This document shows, piece by piece, positions 44,762 through 53,840 of a stretch of 64,000 nucleotides of DNA. The DNA comes from Tetraselmis striata (taxonomy: Eukaryota > Chlorophyta > Chlorodendrophyceae > Chlorodendrales > Chlorodendraceae). How positions within the stretch are numbered: the first letter of the stretch is position 1; every line of letters starts with the position of its first letter. The stretch covers positions 62,001 through 126,000 of the forward strand of contig VCJN01000206.1 of NCBI GenBank assembly GCA_006384855.1, written 5' to 3'. Under the pieces are notes generated by a model. The model was not told where the DNA came from, searched no databases, and was given only the letters and a program-made list of their open reading frames with translations. The position numbers were made by a program, and so were the translations under genes.

Positions 44762-44950
44762 TGCGTGTAAGGCAGCGAAAACTGGAAGATAGCAGGCTCA
44801 GCTGTTATGGCTGCTTTTAGTCGCTATGTCTGCTCGTGCCGCACCCAAAACGGGTGCAACGACAGGTGCCTAGTTCCCGTACCACTGAGCAGCACTGTAG
44901 CCGATAAGCGGTTAGGGAAAGGGAAGAAATCCCATAAACAAGTTTATAAC
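44762..44950 (+). repeat. Direct repeat, left, of tyrosine-recombinase element A
   Basis: About 185 bases repeated at 46365-46550 in the same orientation. Shared stretches include CGAAAACTGGAAGAT, TGTTATGGCTGCTTTTA, CACTGAGCAGCACTGTAGCC and CCCATAAACAAGTT. The two copies bracket the coding part of element A. Confidence 0.8.
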
Positions 44951-44953
44951 ATC

Positions 44954-45780
44954 TCAAAGTTGAGTCTGGTTTTGCCAGTGTTGAGCGAACGGAGAGAGCG
45001 GTGGACTGACGGAGAAGGGGTAGCGCCAGGTCATGAAGTGGGCACCGGGAAGGCCACTGCTGCGGAGTCTTGTTGGACTTGGAAGTGGCGCACGGCGGGG
45101 CGCGATGTGTCCAAAGATGAACCGCGCGCCAGGCGAAGGAAGGACGTTGGGATCGATGTAGTCCAGAACGACGTCGGAGTTAGTGGCCCAGCCGCCTTGG
45201 TTGCGAATGTGGGACAGTGGAGTTCCGATGGCGCTAGCGGCACACGCTGCTCCCTTGCGAAGGCTGTGTGAGCTCCAGGAAGTGCCGGCGGGAGGGGCAG
45301 CACCGACAGGACGAACAACCGTAGAGAGCCAGTCCGACATTGTGGCGGCGGTCCAAGAACTGTTCTTTTCGCTCCGTCGGGGTGATTGCCCAAAAGTTAG
45401 TTTCGGCCAAAGCAACATTAACCAGGGGGGCAGACTGTACGTGGTTGATGAAGTGGTGCAAGAGACGCGCGATGCGGGGGTGCTCTGACACTGCAAGGAG
45501 CAGTACGCGCAGGTCGTCGGGGCCCCGTCGACCAGCACGGCCTTTGTCGCGGTACACATGCATGGTACGTAATGTTGTAATCGTCGAGATGCATATCCTG
45601 CACTCGGCGAGACACGCCGGTAAATCCTCTGGCAAAGAGCATGAAGTTGACAACCGAGGCCACAAGGGCTCGGAAGTTGTACTCGTACTATGGGATGGGA
45701 GAAGACACAATCAACTCTGCCTGCTCGACGAAGCTGTAAGCGACATCAGCAGGCAGAGGGACTCGCAAAGGGGCAGCCTC
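44954..45780 (-). pseudogene. Tyrosine recombinase C-terminal part, element A
   Basis: Minus-strand translation, spread over two frames, ends in a tyrosine-recombinase catalytic box. SHSLRKGAACAASAIG supplies the H-x-x-R motif, followed by LSHIRNQGGWATNSD and VVLDYIDP with the candidate nucleophile tyrosine. The segment near 45700-45780 (LPADVAYSFVEQAEL) matches the middle of the element B recombinase. The N-terminal SAM-like part present in element B is missing, so this copy is internally deleted as well as frame-broken. Such recombinases move Crypton, DIRS and Ngaro-type elements. Confidence 0.75.
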
Positions 45781-45799
45781 TAGCCGGCGTTGCGTAGCA

Positions 45800-46267
45800 T
45801 CAGGCCACGACGAGCTGCAGGAAGGTGCAGGCTGTACACGACATCCAAAGATACTCTTCCTGGGCCGGCAACCGCCGGTCATCTTGCTCGAGGTACTCTT
45901 TCGTTAGGTCGGTGCTTATGGGGAAGAGCCTAGGCACTCGGTTGACCGGTCGAACGGCCTCGTAACCAGACTCTGCTCGTTGCAGTAGCTCTGGCACCGC
46001 GAGGTAGTCGTCCTCGTCACTCACGGATTTTGCTCCGACACGGCCGCTCTGGGCTGGCTCTAGCAAGTCGGGGCGAAATGCGGCTCCCCCGCTGCTTGTC
46101 GGCAGTCCCACGATGCCATGTGCCCCACCTCCACCAACAACACGGTCACGAGCCGTCAGTTGAGCCAACGATGTTACAAGCTCGCGCAGCAATGTAGACT
46201 GGGCCTTCACGTATGCTTGTAGCGATTCGAGCCTCGGCTCAACGACGGGTTCTTCTCCATCTGACAT
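45800..46267 (-). CDS. Gag-like ORF of tyrosine-recombinase element A
   Basis: Minus-strand frame from ATG at 46267, open through the left end of this interval, about 155 codons. An N-terminal helix (SLQAYVKAQSTLLRELVTSL) looks like a coiled coil or oligomerisation segment, followed by a Gly-rich linker and an acidic part. No zinc knuckle. Its place upstream of a tyrosine recombinase on the same strand and inside flanking direct repeats suggests the first ORF of the element, but no family match is claimed. Confidence 0.45.
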   Translation of the reverse strand: MSDGEEPVVEPRLESLQAYVKAQSTLLRELVTSLAQLTARDRVVGGGGAHGIVGLPTSSGGAAFRPDLLEPAQSGRVGAKSVSDEDDYLAVPELLQRAESGYEAVRPVNRVPRLFPISTDLTKEYLEQDDRRLPAQEEYLWMSCTACTFLQLVVA

Positions 46268-46364
46268 GGTAACGCACGGACGTACGGATGAGAATATCAC
46301 ACACGGGTGGCGATCCGGGTGTGGTCTTGAACAACCTGGAGTGACCTTGCGCGCGCGTTTTCAC

Positions 46365-46550
46365 ATCGCTGCGTGTAACGCATCGAAAACTGGAAGATGG
46401 CAGGCTCATCTGTTATGGCTGCTTTTATGTCTACTCGTGCTGCACCCAAAATAAAGGGCGCAACGACGGGTGCCTAATTCCCGTATCACTGAGCAGCACT
46501 GTAGCCGAAAAGCGGTAGGGAAAGGGAAGAAACCCCATAAACAAGTTAAG
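46365..46550 (+). repeat. Direct repeat, right, of tyrosine-recombinase element A
   Basis: Partner of 44762-44950, same orientation. A shorter, more diverged version of its right end also abuts element B near 46900-46960 (CCATAAACtAG, CTGTGGTTTTGCCAG). Confidence 0.8.
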
Positions 46551-46875
46551 AACAAAATTGGCTGGGGCGCGAGTCCCTTTATGGGGTACTCGTACCCGTA
46601 GTGGTGGACATTCGCCCCTAGATGCTATGTCCCGGTAACCAACGTAACATTTCGCCCGTTTAACAGTAACCGCTCGGGTGTTAATCGGTATAGTGCGGTG
46701 TAGCGGAAAGTATAGTGCACGGCTACGGCTACCGCTACGGCTCGGGTATTTCTCATCCTAAAAAGGGGGGTAAGCAACCACACTATAATCATGTATACTT
46801 GCAGTGATGGATACCAGGGTTGGGCTCTGAGACTTCAATTCGAATCGAACTGAATTCGGGGACTTCATGCTGAAT
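46551..46875. other. Spacer between the two recombinase copies
   Basis: Non-coding. Contains short GGCTACGGCTACC-like tandem words around 46720-46740 and GAATTCAGCTGAATTC-like palindromic words near 46850-46885. Confidence 0.5.
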
Positions 46876-48170
46876 TCAGCTGAATTTTATTTTTGTTGCG
46901 GCTAGGAAAGGATAAACACCATAAACTAGAAGCTTAGATAATTTTAAGTTGACTGTGGTTTTGCCAGGGAAGAGCGAGCGAACGAATAGAGCGGCAGATT
47001 GACGAAGCATGGGTAGCGCCAGGTCATGTAGGGCGCACCGGGAAGGCCACCGCAACGGAGTCATACTGCACTTGGAAGTGGCGCAGGGGCGCGATGATGT
47101 GACCGATCGAAGAAGGACCATGCGCCACATGAAGGGGGGCGTTGGGGTCGATGTATAGACCAGAACGAAGTCGGAGTTGGTCGCCCACCCGCCTTGATTG
47201 CGGATGTGGGATAGCGGGTCTCCGATAGCAGCAAAGGCTACACCTTGCGAAGGATGTGGGAGGTCCAGGATGTGCCGGCAAGGGGGGTGGGGGGGACACC
47301 GACAAGACGAACGGCCGTGGAGAGTCAATCCGACATGGTAGCGGCAATTCACGACTTGGATGAGCGCTCGCTAGGGGTGACCGTCTAGAAGTTAGTCTCG
47401 GCCAAGGCAGCAAGGACCAAAGGGGTGGACATGGCGTTATCGATGAAGTGGTGTTGGAGACGGGCGACTTGAGGGACGGTGCTCCGTGACGGGGAGGAGC
47501 AATACGTGTGGGTCGTCGGGACTGCGCCGGCCGGCGCGGCCGTTCTCGCGATACACATGCAAGGTGATGTTGTACGAGTTGACGTGTACGCCCCGCACTC
47601 GGTCGGACACGTCAGCAAGCCCTTGGGCGAAAAACATGAACTTGACGACCGCGGCCATAAGGGCGCGGAAGTCGTGCTGGTACTCGGCGTTAGCTTGGCA
47701 GCACGCTCGACAAACGAGTAAGCAACATCGGCGGGCCATGGAACCTGTAATAAAGCGACAGCCTCCATGCGTCGTTGCCTGAGTAGCAGGCCACGACGTG
47801 CGGCGGTGAGGTGCATGCTGTCCTTAGCGACGGGGTCGATGTTGTGCAGTTCGACGAACGTGTTGATAGCCGATGTGTAGGGTTGCGAGGACTTAGCCCC
47901 AATATGGCCACGCTCACCGATCCAAGCGACGTACCGAAGGACGGGAGCAGTAGTCGCCTCTAATGGGCTGTTGTTCTCCGAGTCGTGGCAGAACTTGGCA
48001 AACCGAGCCAGCTTGCCGGAGTAGCCGCGCATATTCTGGGCGGCAAGGGAGTTGAAGAGGGTGTGGAGTGCGCGCTGCCTGAGCTCGTCCGAGCCAAACG
48101 CTTCATGTAGACGGGCCCGGCGCGAAACCGCCCATAGGGCGAGCGCTTCGGGCTCGTCAATCACGCAAGT
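46876..48170 (-). pseudogene. Tyrosine recombinase, element B (fuller copy, frame-broken)
   Basis: Minus strand. The N-terminal 165 residues read in one frame: FNSLAAQNMRGYSGKLARF, TTAPVLRYVAWIGERGHIG and YTSAINTFVELHNIDP form the SAM-like DNA-binding part typical of tyrosine recombinases. Conserved LPADVAYSFVE-type sequence follows. Frameshifts then move the catalytic part into other frames: LSHIRNQGGWATNSD is clear, and the nucleophile region (LYIDPN) survives in a neighbouring frame. No ATG is found at the 5' edge of the open frame. Clearly homologous to element A, so the two are tandem relatives of one family. Confidence 0.75.
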
Positions 48171-48909
48171 GCAACATTTGACCTATGTGTTATCATGGGT
48201 TAGGCCCATCTCGGCCGCGACAATTAGGTTGCCGGCAGTTGGACGGTAGCTACTAGACGGATTAGCTTGAGCACCAGTACGGGTGTGGGGGGCAATGTGC
48301 AGGCCGCCCTACGCGCCCGTCGCGCTCGCATCGCCGGTGCCGCGCGTAATGTACACGCGCGAATGAGGGTCGTTGCGAACCATTTGTACCCCGTAGAGTG
48401 ACAACCGACGGGCGCAGTGATGAACAAGTACGGGAGGCGGGTTGTTAAACCGTCAGGTGCATGCGTGCGGATGGTTGATGAGCCGCACTCGGCGGTGGCG
48501 TTAAGAAGCACCGTACTCAGGAAGGTCTAAGTGAAGTCTGTAGGGTAGGGGGGGTCCGGTGTGGACACGGGGCGATCATCCCGTCGTTGAGCTGCCAAGG
48601 TACGCCGTGCTACGGTCACCGAAAGGCCTCGCAAAGCGCCAAAAACTCATACGAAGGGCACCCCACGCCGTCACTCATGCTCACCTTCGCGGCCACGCCC
48701 ACGACCGCCGCCACGCCCTCGACCTGCGAGAGTCGCCGCCACACGAGGAGTGACGGTGACCTTTGGCGTCGATGGGGACTGTCGCCTCGAAGACTCGGCG
48801 CTCGCAGTCGCGCATTAGGTCACCGAAAACTGCATAGCCCAAATGGTTCGCCGCGGGTGGCTGAAAATGCCGAGCCCGCAGCACGTCCAACACCCCCGGT
48901 CGCCGTGCA
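48171..48909. other. Unassigned stretch between recombinase and viral block
   Basis: A minus-strand frame at 48224-48511 is open (contains LPYLFITAPVGCHSTGYKWF) and may belong to the upstream part of element B or to the viral block. I recognise no domain. The plus strand around 48600-48900 is GC-rich without a credible gene. Confidence 0.35.
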
Positions 48910-49215
48910 CACGCTTTATATCGTTAAGCCTATTATACAAGAAGGCCCGACGGAGACGAAGCGCCTTGTTGTCGATGGTCTCGGCGTGATGGTTGCGATA
49001 ATAAGGTGGCTATATCAAACGATCTTCTCTCGTCGGATCTTGACCATCAAACTTTGTCGGCTCTGGGGGACGTGACCAAGACTTCTGTCTATGTATTCTA
49101 CACCAAGCCCATCAAGGAAGGCGACGAGCTCCTGACCAATTACCCGTGGTGCGGCGCATTCACTGCAGACACCCCGAGTGCACTGGACATCATTCTATCC
49201 TCGGTGATTTGTTGA
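48910..49215 (+). pseudogene. SET-domain C-terminal fragment
   Basis: The end of the frame (KTSVYVFYTKPIKEGDELLT followed by NYPWCG) matches the C-terminal pattern of SET lysine methyltransferases, where an I..GEEL..Y segment follows the catalytic core. Upstream sequence in other frames is uninformative and the catalytic N-x-x-H segment is not seen. Small SET proteins occur in chloroviruses and other algal giant viruses. Could also be cellular. Confidence 0.4.
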
Positions 49216-50169
49216 GTGAACTACTTCATCGTCAAAACTCCACGCCGGACCAGATCAAGTCCGCCTACCGTAAGCTCGCCATCAAGACGCACCCCAAAAA
49301 GACGGGCGGAGACGATACGGAGTTCAAAGATGTGAACGAAGCTTACGAGCTACTCTCCGATCCCAGTAAGAGGGGAATGCAGGACATGGGGTTCCGGGGG
49401 GGGGGGTTCCCGGGGGGGTCCCCGGGTCCCCGGGTCCAATGCCCCGGGTCGTCCCGGGTTCGAATCGTTTTTCAGCGCGTTTAACAAGAAATACTCCAGT
49501 CCGGTCCCGTGCGACCCCGTCTAGGTGTGCATATATACCTTTGAGCGCGATAGTATATGGCACGAGGCAGATGATAACCGTCACCATTCCACAAAAGTGC
49601 GACGACTGCGGCGGGAAGGGGACCAGAGACGAGACGCTGATGGCGAAGTGTCCCGATTGCAAGGGAAGTGGTAGGATCCACCGGAACCTTGGGGGCGTCT
49701 TCTCCATATCCATCGGGCAGTGTAGGAACTGCAAGGGGAAGGGGAGGGTCATCCCTTCGGCGGCAAAGTGCCAATCCTGCGACGGGCAAGGGACGACCCA
49801 CAAACCCAAAGCCATAGAATTTGACATACCCGCGGGAACTGCCGATGGCCACAATTCGTAATCGATGACGCCGGGTCCTACGACACCTCTCTCGGGAGAA
49901 ACCACCATGCCAAGATAACCGTAAAGTGGAACATCTCGGACACCATCACGATATACGACCGGGATAGACAGACCACGGTCTTGTGCACCCTGGGAGAGGT
50001 CATGAGCGGGTTCTCCAAGGTTATAAACATGTATGGGCTCGACATTCATTTATCCCAGGAAGGTTACAAAAATCCCAGCACGCCGCTTGTGAAGAAGGGT
50101 CTGGGAATAACGGGCGGCGATCTCGTGATAAACTTGGACGTGAAATGGCCGGACGTCCTAGATTCATGA
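49200..50169 (+). pseudogene. DnaJ/Hsp40-type chaperone, frame-broken
   Basis: Type I DnaJ layout in order but in several frames. The J domain (49215-49380) reads QIKSAYRKLAIKTHP and VNEAYELLSDPSKR. A G/C-rich low-complexity linker follows. The zinc domain (49570-49860) has four CxxCxGxG-like repeats: CDDCGGKG, CPDCKGSG, CRNCKGKG, CQSCDGQG. The C-terminal substrate-binding part runs to the TGA at 50167-50169 (GGDLVINLDVKWP). The essential HPD of the J domain reads HPK, so it could not stimulate Hsp70 as it stands. A frameshift separates J domain and zinc domain, and a stop separates zinc and C-terminal parts. Its stop overlaps the stop of the convergent small membrane gene. Confidence 0.8.
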
Positions 50170-50379
50170 CGCAAACACAATCAACAAAATAGTGACAATA
50201 CCGAGAAGGATGCCGCTGTATATCTTTCGGTCTCCTCCAAGAAACACGCCCGATAGATCCTCGACGGACGACGCGCCCGGGATCTCGATCAACATGCCTT
50301 GGAACGCGTCGATCGTCCGATCCGCTAAGTCGGCGATACTCAAAGTCAAGAACGGCTTCGGTCTGTGTGCATCGGACAT
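50164..50379 (-). CDS. Small single-pass membrane protein, virus-derived
   Basis: Intact 71-codon minus-strand frame from ATG at 50379. A soluble N-terminal half (LSIADLADRTIDAFQGMLIE) is followed by a strong C-terminal hydrophobic segment (YSGILLGIVTILLIVF), giving a tail-anchored layout. Converges on and overlaps the DnaJ stop by a few bases, the compact packing expected of viral genes. Not recognised otherwise. One of only two small frames in the block that appear undamaged. Confidence 0.55.
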   Translation of the reverse strand: MSDAHRPKPFLTLSIADLADRTIDAFQGMLIEIPGASSVEDLSGVFLGGDRKIYSGILLGIVTILLIVFAS

Positions 50380-50400
50380 TTTTCCTTCCACGCCAAAATA

Positions 50401-50847
50401 ATGTTACAGTTTTTATCGATAGACGAGATCGACCTGGAACGCAAGCTAACGACTATCCCGAAACCGCTTCTCAACTATGGGCTATACACGGGCGCTCCCA
50501 TAAACGCGGAGTGGGCCGCTCCTCCAATTAGGCCGACCGCGGAAGCGCACGCGGAGAAGCTCATAAGCCACGGTACCCCCGCCCGTTAGTCGCACGTCGG
50601 CGGCGGGATAAGGCCCGGAAACAACGAGCCGCAACTCCCCGGGTACGAACACTACGTTCCCGGGAACCTGGCTCCCCTGAATGTGTCTCAAGCCCCGGAA
50701 AACGCAGACACCACCACCAAAGCCAACCCACTGTACACCGTCGCGGCCACCTTCCCGACACTACAGCCGCCTCCTCCTACCCTCTCTCGTAGTGTCAGGG
50801 CAGCATCCTCGCCACCACCGGTCTCATCGACCCCGTCGTTATCTTGA
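50401..50847 (+). pseudogene. Unrecognised viral-block ORF with internal stop
   Basis: ATG at 50401, frame runs to TAG at 50587-50589, then continues in the same frame to 50847. The first part (LSIDEIDLERKLTTIPKPLL) is followed by a Pro- and Thr-rich part. A minus-strand frame at 50688-51047 (containing DKYFLEYFQSSDIDDDEKKS) overlaps the right half and is an alternative reading; only one is likely real. No domain recognised. Confidence 0.35.
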
Positions 50848-51047
50848 ACGTGGATATGCAACCAGTCTATGGAGTTACCGTCTGTAAAAACACGATCTGG
50901 GGACTCCTTGTTTCGCTTTGGAGAAGCGTATAGTTCACTCGCCGCTGCGTGAACAACTTTCAAAAGACTTTTCTTCTCATCGTCGTCTATGTCCGAGGAC
51001 TGAAAATATTCTAGAAAATACTTGTCCTTTCCGCTCATGGGAACCAC
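50688..51047 (-). CDS. Alternative unrecognised acidic ORF in viral block
   Basis: 119-codon minus-strand frame with an acidic, helical N-terminal part (SSDIDDDEKKSLLKVVHAAA). The C-terminal third overlaps the plus-strand frame at 50401-50847. No recognised domain. It could be the true C-terminal neighbour of the phosphatase-fold gene, lying directly downstream of it on the same strand. Confidence 0.3.
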   Translation of the reverse strand: MVPMSGKDKYFLEYFQSSDIDDDEKKSLLKVVHAAASELYASPKRNKESPDRVFTDGNSIDWLHIHVQDNDGVDETGGGEDAALTLRERVGGGGCSVGKVAATVYSGLALVVVSAFSGA

Positions 51048-51390
51048 TAGTGTTGTTCCGTTGGGCGACGTTTTGGTTTCGACGACGCTTTCCGGTCGCT
51101 TGAAAAAATCGCAAGTCTCTTTATTCCACGTAGCGTTGGCCTCGTCCTCGCCCTTGTGCGTTTACGTTGGGTTATGAGAAATCTCGAAGGCGAACTCGGA
51201 CCCGGAACTGAAACTCGACGTGAAGTATACCTTTGACGTATTGTTGCCACCAAATCTTTTGATGGCCTTCATCATGTACCCGGGATCGTGAATAAAGTCG
51301 TCCCACGTCACGGCCAGCTTGAACCTCGCAATGACCGGCTTATGGTCCGACATTGTCGAAACAGTATACACTATGTAGTCTTCATGATCA

Positions 51391-51490
51391 TTTTTCTTCC
51401 TATGACATAGTCGAAGGTCTGATTTTCAAAGGTCGAGCCGTTTTTCTTCCTATGATATAGTCGAAGGTATGGTTTTCAAAGGTCGAGCCG
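51391..51490. repeat. 50-bp tandem duplication
   Basis: 51391-51440 and 51441-51490 are the same 50 bases with three differences, both starting TTTTTCTTCCTATGA. Because 50 is not a multiple of 3, it disrupts the phosphatase-fold gene. Confidence 0.95.
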
Positions 51491-52112
51491 TTTGTTTCCA
51501 GGAAATACCCGTTCCACATGGGGTCCGTGAAATTACCATGAAGGTTGAAGTCGCCCACCCAGAATGTATGACCATTTTCTTGGCCGAAAATATGTTTCTG
51601 CGCTTTGTCGTTTCGCATAGCATCCGTAATATTTTTATCGGTAGGACTGTTTACGGACTTTGCGTTTACGTTTCGGGACCAGTGGTTGTTGACGATCCTG
51701 ATATCGATACCGCCGGATGTTGTGAAATCGGAAACCATGACCCCGCGGACTAGTTTGTAGAAAGACCATGTCACCAGGGCACCTTCTGGTTCAAGGTATC
51801 CTTTCCTGAAGAATATAACCATCCCCTCATTATCGAACACGTGGTAATGCATGTCGTAAACCGATTCTCCGACAAGCTCGCACCATGCCTTGGGGGACGT
51901 CGGCCACACGGTACAACTGCCGCCGGACAAGGGCTGCGAAGGGGGTTCCTGAAAAGCTATTATATCGGGAGACTCATCGTTAAACATTTTCGCTAGGTCA
52001 AACGGCGCTCGCGGGTTCTTAGTCTGATTGTACTGCACATTGAAAGAAACAATTTCGAGGTGCGGTTTGACAGATGAAGGCTCCGGGAGCCGTGCCTTGG
52101 GTTCGGGCGCGG

Positions 52113-52198
<86 letters not shown>
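52113..52198 (+). repeat. (GGGTAT)n hexamer microsatellite
   Basis: About 14 uninterrupted units of GGGTAT. In the minus-strand gene it encodes alternating His-Thr. A hexamer unit preserves frame, so it could expand without breaking the gene. Confidence 0.97.
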
Positions 52199-52610
52199 AC
52201 ACGGGTGTCACCCGTCGGGCCCCCGTCTTGACCCTTGAGCGGGCCCCCGGCCCGACCCTGGACCGTAGTAACAAGAGTATTTGGCTTAGCCGGAGTATCC
52301 GGAGGACTCTCGGACTTCCATAAGTATCCGTCCCCGCGCCTCGCGTGTCGTTCTTGCGGAATACCGAACTCGTCTTTGGCCGGGACCTCCGGGGGTCGGG
52401 TGCTTATCGACTACCGTGGCTGCGGAGGGTCCGGCGGAGCATCCACCGGTACCCGCTCTCCGGGTTTCGATGCGTCTCACACGTCGACCATTATCGTCAA
52501 AAGAACGGCCACCGCTAAAATCGCCGAAGAAATTGTCTCTTCAACTATACCCATTGTTTTGATAAAAGCTTAAAATATGCCACAATGAAATCTGAATACT
52601 GGAAAAAACA

Positions 52611-52871
52611 ATGAACTCTCCTTTCACGCTGAGCGTTACCTCGGATCGTTGCCGGTCGATACTCACGCGCATGTACAAAAGAATGGATCCGGACACACGG
52701 GCAGAGGAGACGAACCGGTACGTCAAGGTATACCGAAACCTTCGAGATCAGCTCCCGTCGGCTCCGCCCGAGATAATGTTGGTGATAGCCATAAAGCTGG
52801 AGAACAGACGCGACGGCCGCAAGGAGAACGTGTCATTCGACAAGATACTTCGCAGATTGGGCGTTCTTTAG
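52611..52871 (+). CDS. Small intact ORF in viral block
   Basis: 86 codons from ATG to TAG, rich in Arg, Lys and Asp with no membrane segment. Contains RMYKRMDPDTRAEETNRYVK and a C-terminal FDKILRRLGVL. No domain recognised. It ends just before the ribonucleotide reductase frame on the same strand. Confidence 0.5.
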   Translation: MNSPFTLSVTSDRCRSILTRMYKRMDPDTRAEETNRYVKVYRNLRDQLPSAPPEIMLVIAIKLENRRDGRKENVSFDKILRRLGVL

Positions 52872-52877
52872 AGGGAC

Positions 52878-53840
52878 TTGGATAACGTGGACAACGTCTC
52901 GGTCGCGGAGAAGGTGGTTAGCCAGCTCTATGGCGGAGTGGCGACCTCGAAGCTGGACGAGTTCGCCGCGGAATTGTGCGCGCAACTGGTCACCACCCAC
53001 CCCGACTTCGGGAAACTGGCCAGCCGCATAATCATCAGCAACTTTCAGAAGAACACGCCCCCGACGATCGAGGAGTCCATGAAGCGCCTTTACGAAAATG
53101 TAGACGTCCACGGTAAACACTCCCCTAAGTAAAGAGCTAAACGATGTAATAAAAGAACACAGCGACGCCATCGAGTCTAACATCGACTACGAGCGCGATT
53201 TACGAGAATGTAGACGTCCACGGTAAACACTACCCCCTAATAAATGAAGAGCTAAACGATGTAATAAAAGAACACGGGGACGCCATCGAGTCTAACATCG
53301 ACTACGAGCGCGATTTCCAGTCGGACTACTTCGGGTTCAAAACCCTGGAACGCCCATACCTCACGCGCGTCGGAAAGGTTATCGTGGAAAGACCACAACA
53401 CATGATCATGCGCGTGGCCATGGGGATCCACGACCGAGACCTCGACAAAGCCTTCAAGACATACCACATGATCTTCAACCGCCTTTTCACCCACGCGACG
53501 CCCACGCTGTTCAACGCCGGGACCCCAACGCCCCAGCTGAGTTCCTGTTTCCTGACGACGATGCAAGGCGACATCATCGACGGTATCTACGACACGGTCA
53601 AGCAGACCGCCACAATAAGCAAGTTTGCCGGAGGAATAGGTCTCAGCATACACGATATCCGGGCCAACGGATTGCTCATTCGCGGGACCAACGGAACTCC
53701 AACTAACGGTATCGTCCCCATGCTAAAGCCGGTCTTCAACGATACCGCCCGCCACGTCAACCAGTCCAGAAAGCGCTTCGGCTCGTTCGCCATATTCATT
53801 GAGCCCAGGCGCGCCGACGTTTTCGAAAAAAAAACCGGCC
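52878..53840 (+). pseudogene. Ribonucleotide reductase large subunit, truncated
   Basis: Class I reductase large subunit, which makes deoxynucleotides from ribonucleotides; commonly carried by giant viruses. N-terminal part: KLDEFAAELCAQLVTTHPDF and ASRIIISNFQK. Core: ATPTLFNAGTPTPQLSSCFL (including the redox cysteine), KFAGGIGLSIHDIRA, and RGTNGTPTNGIVPML then FNDTARHVNQ. The match stops near codon 300 of a normal ~750-residue chain, so the thiyl-radical cysteine region and C-terminal cysteines are absent. No ATG starts the frame. A ~110-base tandem duplication (53091-53315) interrupts the N-terminal part. Confidence 0.88.
53091..53315. repeat. ~110-bp tandem duplication inside the reductase gene
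   Basis: 53091-53200 is repeated at 53201-53315. Both copies start TACGAaAATGTAGACGTCCA and end GACTACGAGCGCGATT. The second copy is about 5 bases longer (TAATAAATGAA against TAAGTAA). Confidence 0.93.

Larger units (their letters stand above)
51162..52554 (-). pseudogene. Exonuclease/endonuclease/phosphatase-fold protein, broken
   Basis: Minus strand from ATG at 52554. The N terminus is a hydrophobic anchor (SAILAVAVLLTIMV), then a Pro-rich linker and a His-Thr dipeptide run encoded by the hexamer repeat at 52113-52198. The catalytic domain follows: EIVSFNVQYNQ, DIIAFQEP (metal-binding Glu), FWVGDFNLHG (D-x-N) and finally SDHKPVIARF (catalytic Asp-His), the defining EEP motifs. Lesions: two in-frame stops just after the anchor and in the Pro-rich linker, a 50-base tandem duplication at 51391-51490 that shifts the frame before the last motif, and a further frame change near 51390. 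Substrate cannot be told; the fold covers nucleases and phosphatases. Confidence 0.75.
48910..53840. mobile_element. Endogenous giant-virus (NCLDV-like) DNA block, decayed
   Basis: About 4.9 kb with densely packed genes on both strands and no sign of spliceosomal introns, unlike the cellular genes around it. Content: SET-domain fragment, DnaJ-type chaperone, small membrane protein, exonuclease/endonuclease/phosphatase-fold protein, two small ORFs, ribonucleotide reductase large subunit. This mix is typical of large algal DNA viruses (phycodnavirus and mimivirus relatives). Most of the larger genes are broken by stops, frameshifts and short tandem duplications, so the block is a fossil. Borders are approximate: the left is judged from the SET fragment, the right from where the reductase match ends. 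Confidence 0.7.

Noticed and set aside
49448..49462. GGTTCGAATC as a tRNA T-loop
   Set aside because: No acceptor, D or anticodon arms around it; it lies in the DnaJ linker.
52117..52323. Plus-strand frame reading Gly-Met repeats
   Set aside because: It is the translation of the GGGTAT hexamer array; the minus-strand reading fits a real domain protein.
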